Origin: Diphasiastrum complanatum
Lineage: Eukaryota; Streptophyta; Lycopodiopsida; Lycopodiales; Lycopodiaceae
NCBI GenBank assembly: GCA_029204225.1
Contig: CM055092.1
Span: 78,564,527 to 78,628,526 of the forward strand
Direction of reading: 5' to 3'
DNA: 64,000 nucleotides
The translations under genes were made by a program, and so were the position numbers. Numbering within the stretch: the first letter of the stretch is position 1; each line of letters opens with the position of its first letter. The notes under the pieces were generated by a model. It made no database searches and was not told the DNA's origin. It worked only from the letters and a program-made list of their open reading frames with translations. Below are positions 9,761-21,883 of the stretch, piece after piece.

Positions 9761-11080
9761 TTTTTCTCTCTCTTGGAACGTGAGAGGGTCCCCCACATGG
9801 GTTTGCATGCTTCAAATGTCATTCAATATTCTCATAATCTTTTCTAGATTTTATGAGAATATTTTATTGTAGGATTTTACATAAAATATTTTTTTTTAAT
9901 ATGATGGAATGTAAAAAAATCAATTCAAAGATCATTATGGTAGTATTTAATTGTTAAAACTAGTTTTATATTGTATGTGACCTATATGATAAATCTTTTT
10001 AATTGTTGGTGTGTGACGTATATAACCTTATATGAAATCATAGTAATTAGTTGAAATATCATTTAGCATTGTAATAAAGATGTTGATCAATGGTGTGTTA
10101 TCTAGTATATGATTTTTTGCATACAAAACAACCATAGATAGAAAGGGCGAATGCATATTGCTCATCATGAGATACCATTGCACACTAGGCCAATCCACAG
10201 AGATTTACCTTGAGATCATCACTCATCTTAGACAAGAGTTTAAACTGAGAGCTTCGAACATTGACTACTATGTGATCTTTAAATTAGTTGAGATAGGCTT
10301 GCATGCACTATCTAGTGATGTCTATAGAACATTTGTCAGTATGAACCTCATTTTGATTGCTCGTCATGTGTTGTCCCACCCAAGCAATTTTCTTGATAGC
10401 AATGTTACTAGAATATTAGATTTACATTAAACATAAGTAGAATATACATGGATTAGATGTTGACATGTCTTTAACAAATTTTATTATATTTGTTCATAAC
10501 ATACGGTCTCATAATGATTACTTATGATGTGGTATAGAGTAGCTGGCTACAGTGTGTATATGTCATCAACGATGTCATCATTATCAGATAGCGATTCATC
10601 TCATGATCGCAACAACAAGTATATCTTGTTATTGATATTGACATCAATTGCACTTTATTTGTTATTTGAATATGAGTGTATAATTTTTTTTGCAAATTTA
10701 TTCTTACAATGACATTTGATTGAAATTATGAATTCTAGGGAAATTATCGTACCTCCAAAAGAAAAAAGAATTGAGCTCTATCACAAGAAAAAGGAGCAAT
10801 CAAGACTAAAGTACAATGAACAACTATTGACTGGTTCATCTTCAAGCTCTTCCATCAATCGACGTAGACCGCTTATTGATCCATCACATGTATGTATATT
10901 GATTTATGTCATAATGTTTTTATTTGTAACAGTGATGTAATCCGATTTGCTCTTTGGATATAGTATATTGCTCTTTGGAAAGCCAAGACACCACTCCATC
11001 ACAAATGAAGGTTGAAAATGCACTAAATATACAAAGACTATTTTGTCAATTTTTGTCACGTGTTACAATATGTCACATGT
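9761..11080. other. CACTA interior without an assigned gene
   Basis: Open frames at 10158-10430, 10524-10712 and 10716-10940 give no family I recognise. The last encodes a charged, Ser-rich segment (PPKEKRIELYHKKKEQSRL, then a run of serines and NRRR) that could be a leader exon of the transposase beginning near 11.1 kb. Nothing firmer can be said. Confidence 0.3.
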
Positions 11081-11320
11081 TAGAATTTGTCAATTTTCAC
11101 TTGAATGACACTGAAAGAATTTGTGCAATTTGCAATTGGATTATTGGATCAGTTTCAACCAGAATATGATGGGAGGATACCATGTACATACACACAATGC
11201 AAAGGCCTTAAGATTCGGACAAGGAGGATTGTCAACGATCATATTTGGGCCAATGGAGTGCACACAGAGAATCCAAGAGTACGAGAGGTAAACTCTTTAA
11301 AGTGTTTTTTGAAAATGCTT
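11081..11320 (+). pseudogene. CACTA transposase-associated N-terminal domain
   Basis: The frame around 11105-11287 reads LKEFVQFAIGLLDQFQ, then DGRIPCTYTQCKGL, then a basic stretch with VNDHIWANGVHTENP. This follows the layout of the transposase-associated domain that precedes TNP2 in plant CACTA elements: an acidic/aromatic helix, G-x-I-x-C-P/T-x-x-x-C-K, then V-x-x-H-x-x-x-x-G. It is probably the first recognisable exon of the transposase continuing at 13.5 kb. A possible donor lies after GTACGAGAG at about 11288. Confidence 0.5.
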
Positions 11321-11609
11321 TAATCTTTGACCCTTATGACACTTCAAGTATAGTTTGGCCAATAAATATTGAGCAATAGGATGAGTGCCACGATACTTTG
11401 AAGTTAATTTCTCACTTGCTTCTAAAAGGAAAAATTCAAATAGAATATTTAGATGAAGTTAATCTCTCACTTGCTTCTAAAAGGAGAAATCCAAATAGAA
11501 TGATTAGATGAAGTTAATCTCTCACTTGCTTCTAAAAGAAAAAATCCAAATAGAATGATTGAAAGTAGTTAATCTTGATTTCCATATTCAATCACCCATA
11601 ATAGACTCA

Positions 11610-11710
<101 letters not shown>

Positions 11711-12057
11711 ATGAAAGAGTTAAAGGTAACAAACACTCCCAATTCTAGGAAGGTGTGTAGCCCTTGTTTTCTTCCGTTAAAAGCGTGGTTCAAATGTTTT
11801 TTGTTGGAAGATGAGTTTCACAAAAAAGCCCAAATGCCGCAGGGAGGGAGCATGTGGTGACATTCTAGAGTAGGATATAATCGTGTGGTTCGGGAGTTTT
11901 GATTAGTACTCTATAATGTTCTCTCTGTTTTTTTCTTCATGTGTGTTTAGGGTCGGTGTGGGTGGGTGTGTGTGTGTGTGCGTGTTTGTGTGTGTTTATG
12001 TGTGCGTTTCATGCTACTGGTTTACGGTTTGTGTTATATATTAATTTATGTTTCATG

Positions 12058-12060
<3 letters not shown>

Positions 12061-12132
<72 letters not shown>

Positions 12133-12134
12133 AA
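12061..12134. repeat. (GA)n microsatellite
   Basis: About 34 GA units immediately before the SET-like frame, preceded by a GTGTGTGCGTGTTTGTGTGT stretch at about 11955-12005. Confidence 0.98.
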
Positions 12135-13189
12135 ACTGATACATCTAACATTTTCAACTTTTGCAGAAAAAGGATCATAAGTTGATTTCAAGAAAAAGAG
12201 TTGCAAGAGAAATCGAGAATATTGATAGGATAAATCACATGAATATTGATTTTGGATCATCATTGGCCCTAGATGATGCTCTTGTTGATGATGACCCCTT
12301 GCATGATATAATTAGTTCATCAATGCCTTGTGATTCAATCCATGTCTCCAAATCTCTAGAATGTTCTTACCACCCAACCACACCTATCCTAGATGTTGCA
12401 CATGAGTCCTCCACGATACTCCACGTGGATTCCACAAACTTGACCACCTCTTTAAAGAAGAGAACACGTCTTGGACGTATTATGACTAGTTTGAAAGATA
12501 ATTGCAAATTACTACGCACTGTTGATGTGTCAAAAGACATTCTAGGTCCTTTGTCTGACCTTCTTCTTCCACCTAGCTTGCAACCATTAGTAGAAACTTT
12601 TATTAGAAGTAGGTATTCGTGTTGGCCACTCCAATCACCATTACCATTAAATGGAACATCATTTATGTATTGGGGTCGAATGTACATAATCATGCCTAGT
12701 GAACACTTTCCTGAGGCTGGTTTGGGCCTTTTTGCATTGAGTAGTATTGAGGTCCCTTTAAATAGTGTTGTGACATTGATGCCATATGCAGGACCTCAAT
12801 ACAATTGGGGTGATTGGCATGCTTTGTGTCGTCACCAATGGAGGATGCAAGTATATGGCTTGAATTCAAATGCTTGTTCTTTAGAGGAGTAACGCATGCA
12901 AGGAGACAACATCTCAAGGGTGAATCGTACATACATTGATGGACGTCCAGATGTGCATGGAAACATTGCTGCATATATAAATAGTTCCATTAGCCACCCT
13001 CTATTGACGAATTGTGATTTTGAAGAATGCACCAATGGAAAAGAAGAATATTTTACTAGGAATGTAAAGGGCACTTATGTAATGGTCTGTGCCACTAGAT
13101 CTATTAGGTTTAGGGAGAAATTGTTCATCAAGTATAGTTTCAACCGTCCTCTACCCAAATGTTTGCAAAAGACAATAAGTCAAATGTGA
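12135..13189 (+). pseudogene. SET-domain protein fragment inside the CACTA element
   Basis: The frame is open to a TAA at 12891-12893 and continues in phase to 13189. Features of a SET methyltransferase fold follow in order: a G-x-G-L-F-A motif (EAGLGLFALSSIEV, about 12715-12756), a PYAGPQYNW segment, then YIDGRPDVHGNIAAYINSS followed by TNCDFEE (the place of the N-H-S-C box and cofactor pocket). The end, CATRSIRFREKLFIKYSFN, corresponds to the R-x-I-x-x-G-E-E-L-x-x-x-Y end with its catalytic tyrosine. The G-E-E is altered and the N-H-S-C is N-S-S, so activity is doubtful. It lies between the transposase-associated domain and the TNP2 domain on the same strand, so it may be a captured host gene fragment or an exon of the element. 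Confidence 0.55.
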
Positions 13190-13414
13190 AGATTTAAATT
13201 TTGTTGTTATGTAGAGATGTGTAATCCATGCACCTTGATTGTATTTGGTTTGTGTCATTAAATATGTCAAATGTTAGGAACATTATTCGTCATTTGTCTA
13301 GATTAAATGTTAGGAGCATTATTCGTCTTTGAGTTCATTGAATGTTAACAAGTTGAAAAGACAAATTTGTCTAATAAATACATTGGTATGTTCATACTTT
13401 TTAAACTAAGAGGT

Positions 13415-13500
13415 AATTTATATTCATATGCAACATTTAGATCTATCAAGTATTGGGAGGAAGTGTTTATCAAGCATTGTTTTAACCTACTTCCTGTTAT
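13415..13500 (+). pseudogene. Second copy of the SET C-terminal end
   Basis: Encodes SYATFRSIKYWEEVFIKHCFN, a diverged repeat of the CATRSIRFREKLFIKYSFN end of the SET fragment about 340 bp upstream. DNA similarity is visible too (AGATCTATCAAGTATTGGGA against AGATCTATTAGGTTTAGGGA). It is a partial duplication. Confidence 0.55.
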
Positions 13501-13514
13501 TTTGATATATAGGA

Positions 13515-16403
13515 TTCTTCATCCTCATTTAGTGTTGGAGACAATAATCCTCGTAATCGTCGACGTAGATGACAAATGCAATACAACGGTCCACATATAA
13601 AACAATTACTTCGTCGTCTACGTCAAGGCTTAAAGGAGATGATGGAAATTGATGAGCGCATTAATCAAGAGGCTAATGCATCTGAATCTAGCTCATCTAG
13701 ATCTACTTCTTCGCAAACAAGTTCCAACGATGAAAATGAGCTTCCAAGGAATGATGAATTTGAAGTCATGGGAGACATGTTGGATGATATGTACGAGAAC
13801 AATATTGCAGCTAGACACAATGAACAAGATGAGGAGGCACTTTTGTCTAAAGAATAAAGAAAATTGCGAGAAGAATCAAAGACCGCATTGTATCCTAGAG
13901 CAAAGACATCTCGTTTGACGACTTCTCTACTTCTATTAAATCTTCAAGCCAAATATAGATGGAGTGACCAAAGTCTCACATCATTATTTGAGTAAATTTT
14001 TTTTCAACTACTTGTCATTTTTGCTTTGAAACAAAATTTACAATTTGGACATTGAGTGATATTTATTTTACAATGACTTCTTTTGTCATGTACAGACTAT
14101 TGAAAAACAAAATTCTCTCAAAAGGGAATGTCATGCGTGAGACAAGAGATGAGGCACGAAAGATGTTGACTAACATCGGGATGGACTACAAGCAATATCA
14201 TGCATGTCCAAAAGATTATATTTTATATCGAGGAAGGTACGAATCACTCAAAAAATGTCCCATTTGTGATACTCCTTGATATAGAGATGATTTGCAAGGG
14301 ACAGTCATTCCGTACAAAGTTTTACGACATTTTCTAGTAATTCCACGATTGCAACGTTTATTTCGTTGTAAATCTCTTGCACAACTTATGGACTAGCATG
14401 CACACCATACCACTACGGATGGGATGATGAGGGTACCTTCAAATTCACCTGCATGGAAATACATCAACAAAGAGTATCCAATCTTTTCCAATGAGTCAAA
14501 AAATGTGAGATTTGGTCTTGCAACATATGGTGTGAACCCCTTTGGTGTACGAGCAACTACGTGGTCCATTTGTTTGCTTGATAAATTATAATATTTCTCT
14601 TTGGTTGAGTACAAAAAAAGGACACATTATGTTGGCACTTTTAATTCCTGGCCAACGCAAGGTTAAGAACATGGATGTGTACCTTGAGCCACTTATTGAC
14701 GAGTTGAAAGATTTGTGGAAGGGGATAAAAGCATATGACATTTCGTGCCCCTTACATGAGAGGGAGTTTACACTACATGCCATTGTAATGTGAACAATGC
14801 ATGACTATCCAGGATTAGGTGAATGCTCAGGTAATCATTCAAACAATGTCTATCTTGTGTATATAGAAGTTTGTTTACAGTTACATACAACTAGTAATTC
14901 TTGACATTTACATGATATACTACAATGACTATAATTATTCTTTGACATATACTTTTTTTAATAGTGATTGATAGTATCCATTTTTGGGCAGACTTTCAAA
15001 CGGCTGGAAAAAAATGTTTGTTTTTTGTGCGGGCCAAATCTTGTGGGAAGATACCCTTTAGTCTCAAAAAAGTGGTTTATGAAAATCATCGTAAATACTT
15101 GCATGAAGGCCATCCACTCAAAGACCCTCATAGAAGAGGTTTTGGAGGAAGAGTTGAGAGAGAGATGCCTCCAAAGAGGATGTCCGTGAAAGATTGGCGA
15201 ATACTATGGAAGGAATCTCAAGCAAAGCCAATCGATGGTATGAAAAGATTATCTATGTTTCATCGTTTGGAATATTGGAATAACCTTTTGATTAATCACC
15301 TACTTGATCTCATGCACATATTTAAAAATGTGGGTGAATCTATTTGGAAACACTTAATTGGTGAAAAAGATATCATTGCTGCAAGGCACGATCTAAAAGA
15401 ATCAAACACCAAAAAAGAATACTGGATAAAGGATGGTGAAGATCATGCTCCAAAAGTACCTTGGACATTCACTAAGGAGGAGCTTAACCATGTGCGCTCC
15501 ATTATTCATGACATTAGAACACCAACTGGTTTTGCCCATTCTCTACGGTCATCATTCACAGTGGATGGAAAGTTGCAAGGTCTCAAATCTCATGATTGGC
15601 TAAAGATGATTCAATTCATCTATCAATTGTCAATTCGTGGGTGCCTGCCTAAAGATATTTGTGAGACCATATACAAACTATCAATCATTGTCAGGTACTT
15701 ACATGTACTTGGTGCATTTTTCTATTTAGTATTTATTGATTGGAAATTTAAATAGACATAAAATGGATTAAATATGTTGCAGATGGATGTGTTCAAAAGA
15801 AATCCTTGAGCTGGATCTTCGCAAGAGACATGAGGATATGGTGGAGATTGGGTGCATGTTTGAGAGATATTTTTCGACTTCCATCATGGAATCACAAGTG
15901 CATTTATTGGTGCACTTGGTGGAAGAAGTTTCTATTGCTGGTCCAGTGCACACTAGGTATAAGTGCATAAATTATCTTTTGCATGTGTATTTAAACTAAA
16001 TCAATTGATACATGAACTCATTAAATAAAACACTTATTTTTAACCATTTGTGACTTTTTCGGTGGATGTTCTTTATGGAAAGGTACATGAAAGTCTTAAA
16101 AGATTTTGTGTTTTAAAAGGCAAGGCCTAAAGGTAGCATGTCAGAGGGATGGTTAGTACATGAATCTCTCTTTTATGTTACTGAAATTTTGCACCAACTA
16201 CATCCATCTGCTCCACTATTGTGGCGTGATGAGGAAGCAGAAGAGGTAACTAGTGAAAAACCTCAAGGGATGGAAAATGTCCATAGGTTGGCACCTTTCC
16301 AACGAGAAAAATTTTTACATTCATGCTTTATAATTGTGGAGTTATGGATAAATGGTTAGACCTATATAAAGAAGAAAAAAAAGAGAGGGTCTTGTCTAGA
16401 AAG
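13515..16403 (+). pseudogene. CACTA TNP2-type transposase, 5' and middle part
   Basis: This is the DDE-type transposase of En/Spm (CACTA) elements. Visible exons: to 13991 (acidic Ser-rich leader, then TALYPRAKTSRLTTSLLLLNLQAKYRWSDQSL); 14096-14830 (ARKMLTNIGMDYKQYHACPKDYILYRG, CPICDTP, NYNISLWLSTKKGHIMLALLIPG, MDVYLEPLIDELKDLW); about 14990-15694 (NHRKYLHEGHPLKD, LLDLMHIFKNV, GLKSHDWLKM); 15783-15956 (ESQVHLLVHLVEEVSIAGPVH, DUF4218-like); and from 16062. Introns 13992-14095, 14831 onward and 15695-15782 have GT-AG ends and keep phase; the acceptor at 16061 reads TCG. Stops (near 14277, 14393, 14791, 16113) and a frameshift near 15070 kill it. At 16403 a copia element interrupts it. Confidence 0.8.
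16399..16403 (+). repeat. Target-site duplication, left copy
   Basis: GAAAG directly before the 5' LTR, matching GAAAG at 22620-22624. Five base pairs is the normal size for copia elements. Confidence 0.85.
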
Positions 16404-17139
16404 TGTGAAGAATTGAAAAATATTATCTATGTTAGATATAGGGGTCTTATGTTTTTTACATTAAGCATCTAGGTGTAGGATGTTGATAGGAATAAATTTG
16501 GCATAGATGGCAAATTATGCATTTCCACTTGTAATGCCACTATTGAGCCAAAATAGAGTAAGAGGCTAAACACGTTCCAATTAGAGTGTAGACAAGTGTA
16601 AAGCTTTTGTTTAATGAATTTCAAGAGGTCCAATAGGATTTAGAGGTGGAACCTTGTGAGGTCCAATAGAAAATTGAGGTGTGCTTGAATATAGTCCAAT
16701 AGAATTAAGAGGTGCATGGATCAATGATCCAACAGGATCAAGAAGTGACAAAATATGGTCCAATCATAGTTAAGCACAGTGGTAGCTCGTGGACCTACTA
16801 GTATCATTGTACTCCTCATTTTGAATCTAATTGATTTGGTGATTTTATGGATTTTGTGAGTTATTGGATTTCTAGCTTTCTCTCTCTACCCGAGAGCTCA
16901 TGATGCATTTTCTCTCTTTACCCGAGGAGAGCAGCTTGTTTTTACTTAGATTATTCTTTGAATACTTCCCACACGTGTGAGTGAGAGTTGGAAGTGATTG
17001 AATGCATGTAGTAGTGTGTTTTTGCCATAGGATCTAAGATTGATTTTGAATCTCAATCTAGTCTTGATCTTGGTGCATCTACACACTTAGGAGATCACAA
17101 GTACATGTAGTGGACAATCCACACGTGTGAAATTCATCG
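16404..17139 (+). repeat. 5' LTR of the copia element
   Basis: Begins TGTGAAGAATTG. It ends TTCATCG, where the 3' LTR ends TTCATCA, so the terminal A of the CA end appears mutated to G. It contains ACACGTGTGA palindromes near 16971 and 17121. Confidence 0.93.
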
Positions 17140-17151
17140 TGGTATCAGAGC
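17140..17151 (+). promoter_or_regulatory. Primer-binding site, initiator methionine tRNA
   Basis: TGGTATCAGAGC, the standard plant LTR-element site complementary to the 3' end of tRNA-iMet, abuts the 5' LTR with no gap. Confidence 0.92.
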
Positions 17152-17895
17152 CTACCTAAGGTTACCATGCATTTTGATCCATCTAAGTGAAAAATTTTCA
17201 TCAATCTTGAGCTAGAAGTTGTCAAGGCCCATTTTCCTAGCTATCTTGTTCAATCTTGGATCAAAAGAGATCAAAAGGACATTGATTGGGTCTGACCTGG
17301 TACTGTACAGAATCAGGTGCTCAGACACGTGTGAGGAACATCCAATTTCAGTTTGGAAGTTCTCTCTCATGTTTGATCCATTTATCTTGCTTGATAGCTT
17401 GTTTTAAAGCTATTTTTGTCTAGTTTTTATTGCAATCAGTTTCATTCCATTTGGTTGAGCCAATCAAAAGTTATAAGCTTTTGAATAGGGTTAGGTAGGG
17501 CACCTAGACCTGGGTGAACACATTTGTCTTGGTCAAGATATTGCTTGGTTGATCCAAAATCATAGTTGTATGCTTGCCAATCTCATCTATATGTGATCTA
17601 GGCACTGTTTTGAGATCTTAGCCATTTTGTTTCATGCAATATCATTGTATTTGAGTCAAATTTGGTTTCTTAGTGTATTTCACACGTGCTAAGAGTGTTA
17701 GATCCTAACTTTGCCTATAATCCATCATTTGATGTGAAATAGATCTTGTTTTAGAAAGATTTGAGTAGCTAGTGAGAATCAGTTCACAAATAGTTGCAAG
17801 ATCTTTCATAGGAGGAGATTGTACTCAATTATTGGATCCTATTGAGAGTGTGTAGCAACATTTATTGTTCATCATTTGAGTTTTCTTCACTTCAA

Positions 17896-19035
17896 ATGTC
17901 TTCAATGAGTTCATCCTTGTTGGAACCAAGTGAAAGATTGACCACTTCAAATTATTCAATTTGGAAAATGAGGATGGAGTCCATCTTGATCTTTCAAGAC
18001 ATGATGGACATAGTTCTTGGCCTTGAAGAAGAACCACAAGTTCTTCAAGAGGTTCAAAAATACAAAAAGAGAACTAGGATGGCTCTCCACTACATTAAGA
18101 TGAATGTCTCTAATGAGATATTGAGGGAGATAGGTACTTGTACAACAACCAAAGAAGCTTGGGATTGTCTCAAGACTATCTATGAGGCTAAGAATACCTC
18201 TAGGCTTCTCACTCTTAGGAATCAAATCTTTCAAAGTAGCCAAAAGAGTGATGAGAGTGCATCTAGTTATGTTTTGAGAGTAAAAGATATTCATAGAGAG
18301 CTTGCTTGCATTGGTGATTCCATCAATCAAAATGAGCTAGTTCAAGTCATTTTCAATGGCTTGAGAAGTGAATTTGGTAATCTTGTTTAATCCTATGCCA
18401 TTCAGGAGGAGCTACCAAGTTTGGAGGCTCTCCAAAGTGTGCTAATTTCAGAAGAATCAAGACAAGAGTACAAGCTCTTGAGGATGGACAAGCTTTCTCT
18501 CACTCATAATGATGGCAAAGCTCTCTTTGCCAAGGATAAGCACAAAGGGAGGAGCAAGAACCAACATCAACAATCCTCAAGCAAGGACAAAGTCAAATCC
18601 AAAGACAAAGATGAGGAGGAAGATGATTCCTCTAATGCTTCATCATCCAAGCTCATGAAGAAGAAGATCAAGTGCTTTTATTGTGGCAAGAAAGGTCATT
18701 ATGCCACCAATTGCTTCAAAAAGAAGAATCAACTCAAGCAAGCCAATATTACCAATGAGAAGGAAGACACTATTGCAAGTGATGGAGAGAGATCTCTTAT
18801 GGTCTCTAGTTTCTCATCTACTCCTTTCAAGAAGGACGGCCTATGGTATATTGATAGTGGAGCCTCTTCACATATGTGTAGCTCCAAGGACTCTTTCTCT
18901 TCTATTGCACCTTATGATGGAGTCAAGAAATCAATATACACTGCAAATGATTTTGAATGTCCTATTGAAGGCATAGGGAACATTCCCTTGAAGCTTGCAT
19001 CCTCTAAAGTTCTTTATCTCTCTAGAGTTCTTTAA
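17896..19035 (+). pseudogene. Copia gag and protease
   Basis: The ATG at 17896 opens MSSMSSSLLEPSERLTTSNY, then the W-x-x-x-M-x-S pattern of the copia Gag N-terminus and a UBN2-type region (ALHYIKMNVSNEILREI, TTKEAWDCLKTIYE). A TAA at 18388 interrupts it. After a Lys/Asp-rich linker the zinc knuckle CFYCGKKGHYATNC is complete (C-x2-C-x4-H-x4-C). The protease active site DSGAS is at about 18854-18868 (WYIDSGASSHMC). The frame ends at a TAA at 19033-19035. The ATG at 17842 is in the same frame but adds nothing family-like, so 17896 is preferred. Confidence 0.85.
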
Positions 19036-21865
19036 TTACCTAGGCTTACCAAGAATCTTATTAGTGTTGGCCAATTGCTTGATAATGGCCTTGATGTAAA
19101 ATTCAATGTTGATACTTGCACTATCAAGAAGAATGATGAGATACTTGCATTAGGATCTAGAAACTAGATCCAAATGAGTATGTGAATGCTTGTAATGTTG
19201 CTCTTGTGAACAAGCTCTCTATGGAGAAATTATGGCATAGGAGGTTGGAACATCCTAACTATAAATCCATGCTCTCAATGATCAAAGAAGCCAAAGCTAT
19301 TGGCTTGCCAAAGTCACTCTCCAAGAAGATCAAGTCTTGTGAGGCTTGTGCTATTGCTAAATCTCACAAAAAGCCATTTACAAGATCTTCTATCAAAAGC
19401 AAGCATCCTTTGGAGTTAATCCACTCGGATGTGCATTTCTCATCAACTACAAGCAAGGGAGGAGTCACTTGTTTTGTTACTTTCATTGATGATTACACAA
19501 GATTCACTTGGATATATCTTCTTGCTTCTAGATCTATGGTGTTTGATCATTTACTTATTTTCAAAGCTTATGTAGAGAAGCAATTCTCATTCAAGATTAA
19601 AGCTCTTAGAAGTGATGGAGGTCGTGAATATATCTCCAATAAATTTCAAGATTTTTGTGAGCTTGAAGGCATTAAAAGGGAGTTTTCTTATGCCTACTCT
19701 CCATCTCAAAATGGAGTGGCCGAGAGAAAGAATAGATCTCTATGTGAATGTGCAAAATCTATGAGAATTGAGGCATCTTTGCCCAAAGATTTTTGGGGAG
19801 AAGCCATTAATTGTGCAAATTATCTTTGCAATAGGCTCTCACATATAGCTCTTGGAAGAAAGTCACCATATGAAATCTTATTTTTGAAGAAGCCTAAGGT
19901 TGATCACCTTAGAGTTTTTGGATGCTTATGTTTTATCCATATTCCCTTGGAAACAAGGAAGAAGGAAGATCCTAGTGCATGCAAAGGGATTGTGGTTGAA
20001 TACTCATCCACCAAGAAGGCCTATAGAGTCTTTATACTCTCTACTTCTCAAGTTATTGAAAGTAGAGATGTTGTCTTTCATGAAGATCAACACTCATCTT
20101 TTGAAGAGGCCGAGATCAAGAAATCTATGGATGCATCATCAATTATTGATCTTGAAGACAATCATGATGTGATGGGTTCGAGATTTGAAGAAGACTCTCC
20201 TCGGATTCTCTCACCAAGAAGATCCTTGAGAGATAGATCCAAGCCTAAGAGGCTCTCATATGATGACAAAGACAAACAAGTGGATCTTGATTCCACTAAT
20301 TATGTTTTTTTTGTCTCTCATGAAGAGCCAAAGAATGTACAAGAGACACTCAATACCAAGGAGTGGTATGATGCCATGAAGCAAGAGTATGATGCATTGA
20401 TCACCAACAATACTTGGGAGCTTGTGGATCCTCCATCCAACAAGCATGTGATTGGTTGCAAGTGGGTATTTCGGATCAAGTTCAATCATGATGGCACCAT
20501 CAACAAGCATAAAGCAAGATTATGTGCCAAAAGATTGCTCAAATCCATGGTCTTGATTATGAGGAGACCTTTGCACCCGTTGCAAAGATGGTGACAATAA
20601 GAATTCTTATTTCTCTTGCTTGTTTTTTCAAGTGGAAGGTGTTCCAATTAGATGTATCCAATGCTTTTTTAAATGATTATCTTGAGAAGGAGATCTATAT
20701 GAAACAACCTTAAGGATTCATCAAGGATGAGTCCAAAGTGTGCTTGCTCTTCAAAAGTCTTTATGGACTCAAGCAAGCACCAAGATCATGGTATTCAATA
20801 CTTAACTCTTTTCTTATCTCACTAGGATTTACTCTTAGTGACTATGATCCTTCCATGTATCTAAAGTTTGTTGATAGCAATATTGTCATTCTTCTAATTT
20901 ATGTTGATGACATTATTCTTTGTGGAAGTTGTATAAAGCTAGTTGATGAAACCAAGCTAGCACTTGGATGTGAGTTTAAAATGCAAGATCTAGGAGAGAT
21001 GCATTACATCCTAGGCCTAGAAATTGATTTTTATGAAAATCATGTCTTTATATGCCAATCTAGATATGCTCACTCTATGTTAAGAAAATTTCATATGAAA
21101 AATTCTAAGAGCATAGATACTCCAATAGAACAAATTGTAAAAGATCCTAATAAAGGTGATGAAAGATCCTTTGAGGACATCACACTTTTTAGGAGTCTTG
21201 TAGGCTCCTTGATTTGGCTTACCATTACTAGGCCCGATCCAAGTTTTTGTGTGCCCAAATTGAGCCAATTTATGCAAGATCCTAAGATCCATCATTGGAA
21301 GATGGCCAAGAGGATTCTAAGATATGTATCTTCATCTTGTGATTATGGTCTACTCTATAAAAGTGAAGATCTATCCATTATTGGCTACTCGGATTCGGAC
21401 TTTGCAAGTGACAAGATGGATCGAAAATCTATTAGTGCATACACTATCTTTCTTGGAGGCAATCTAATACCTTGGCTTTCCAAAAAGCAAGATACTATAT
21501 CTCTCTCTTCATGTGAGGCCGAGTACAAAGCACTCACTACAACTACCAAAGAAGTGCTTTGGATCAAGAGGTTATTAATGGAGCTAAAGTGCATCAAGGA
21601 GGATGATCTACCAATGATCAAGTGTGATAACATCTTGGCCCAAGCTCTTGCCAGTAATCTCATATTTCATGCAAGAAGCAAGCACATAGAAGTGGCACAC
21701 CATTTTGTGAGAGAAAAGCTTATTGGAGGAGAAATCTATTTGGAGCATGTCAACTCGTCCTCTTGTATTGCCGATCTACTCACCAAGCCTTTGAGCAAAA
21801 GTGCTTTCATCAAGCATAGATCTAATCTTGGAGTTATATCAAGATCAATGCTCAAATCTTTATAG
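19036..21865 (+). pseudogene. Copia integrase, reverse transcriptase and RNase H
   Basis: Continues Gag-Pol after the TAA. A TAG at 19165 and a frameshift near 19170 precede the GAG-pre-integrase motif LWHRRLEHPN. The integrase core shows HSDV, FIDDYTRF and SPSQNGVAERKNRS with its glutamate, followed by LRVFGCLCFIHIP. The RT starts EWYDAMKQEYDALITNNTWELV. A 1-bp deletion near 20533 shifts the frame, and a TAA lies at 20711. The catalytic YVDD is intact (LLIYVDDIILCG, about 20900). RNase H follows (YSDSDFASD, LSSCEAEYKAL, HIEVAHHFVRE, ADLLTKPL), ending at 21865. The five lesions make the polyprotein inactive. Confidence 0.9.
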
Positions 21866-21871
21866 ATAATT

Positions 21872-21883
21872 TTCTAGGAGGAG
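21872..21883 (+). promoter_or_regulatory. Polypurine tract
   Basis: TTCTAGGAGGAG ends exactly at the TG of the 3' LTR, the usual place for plus-strand priming. Confidence 0.7.
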
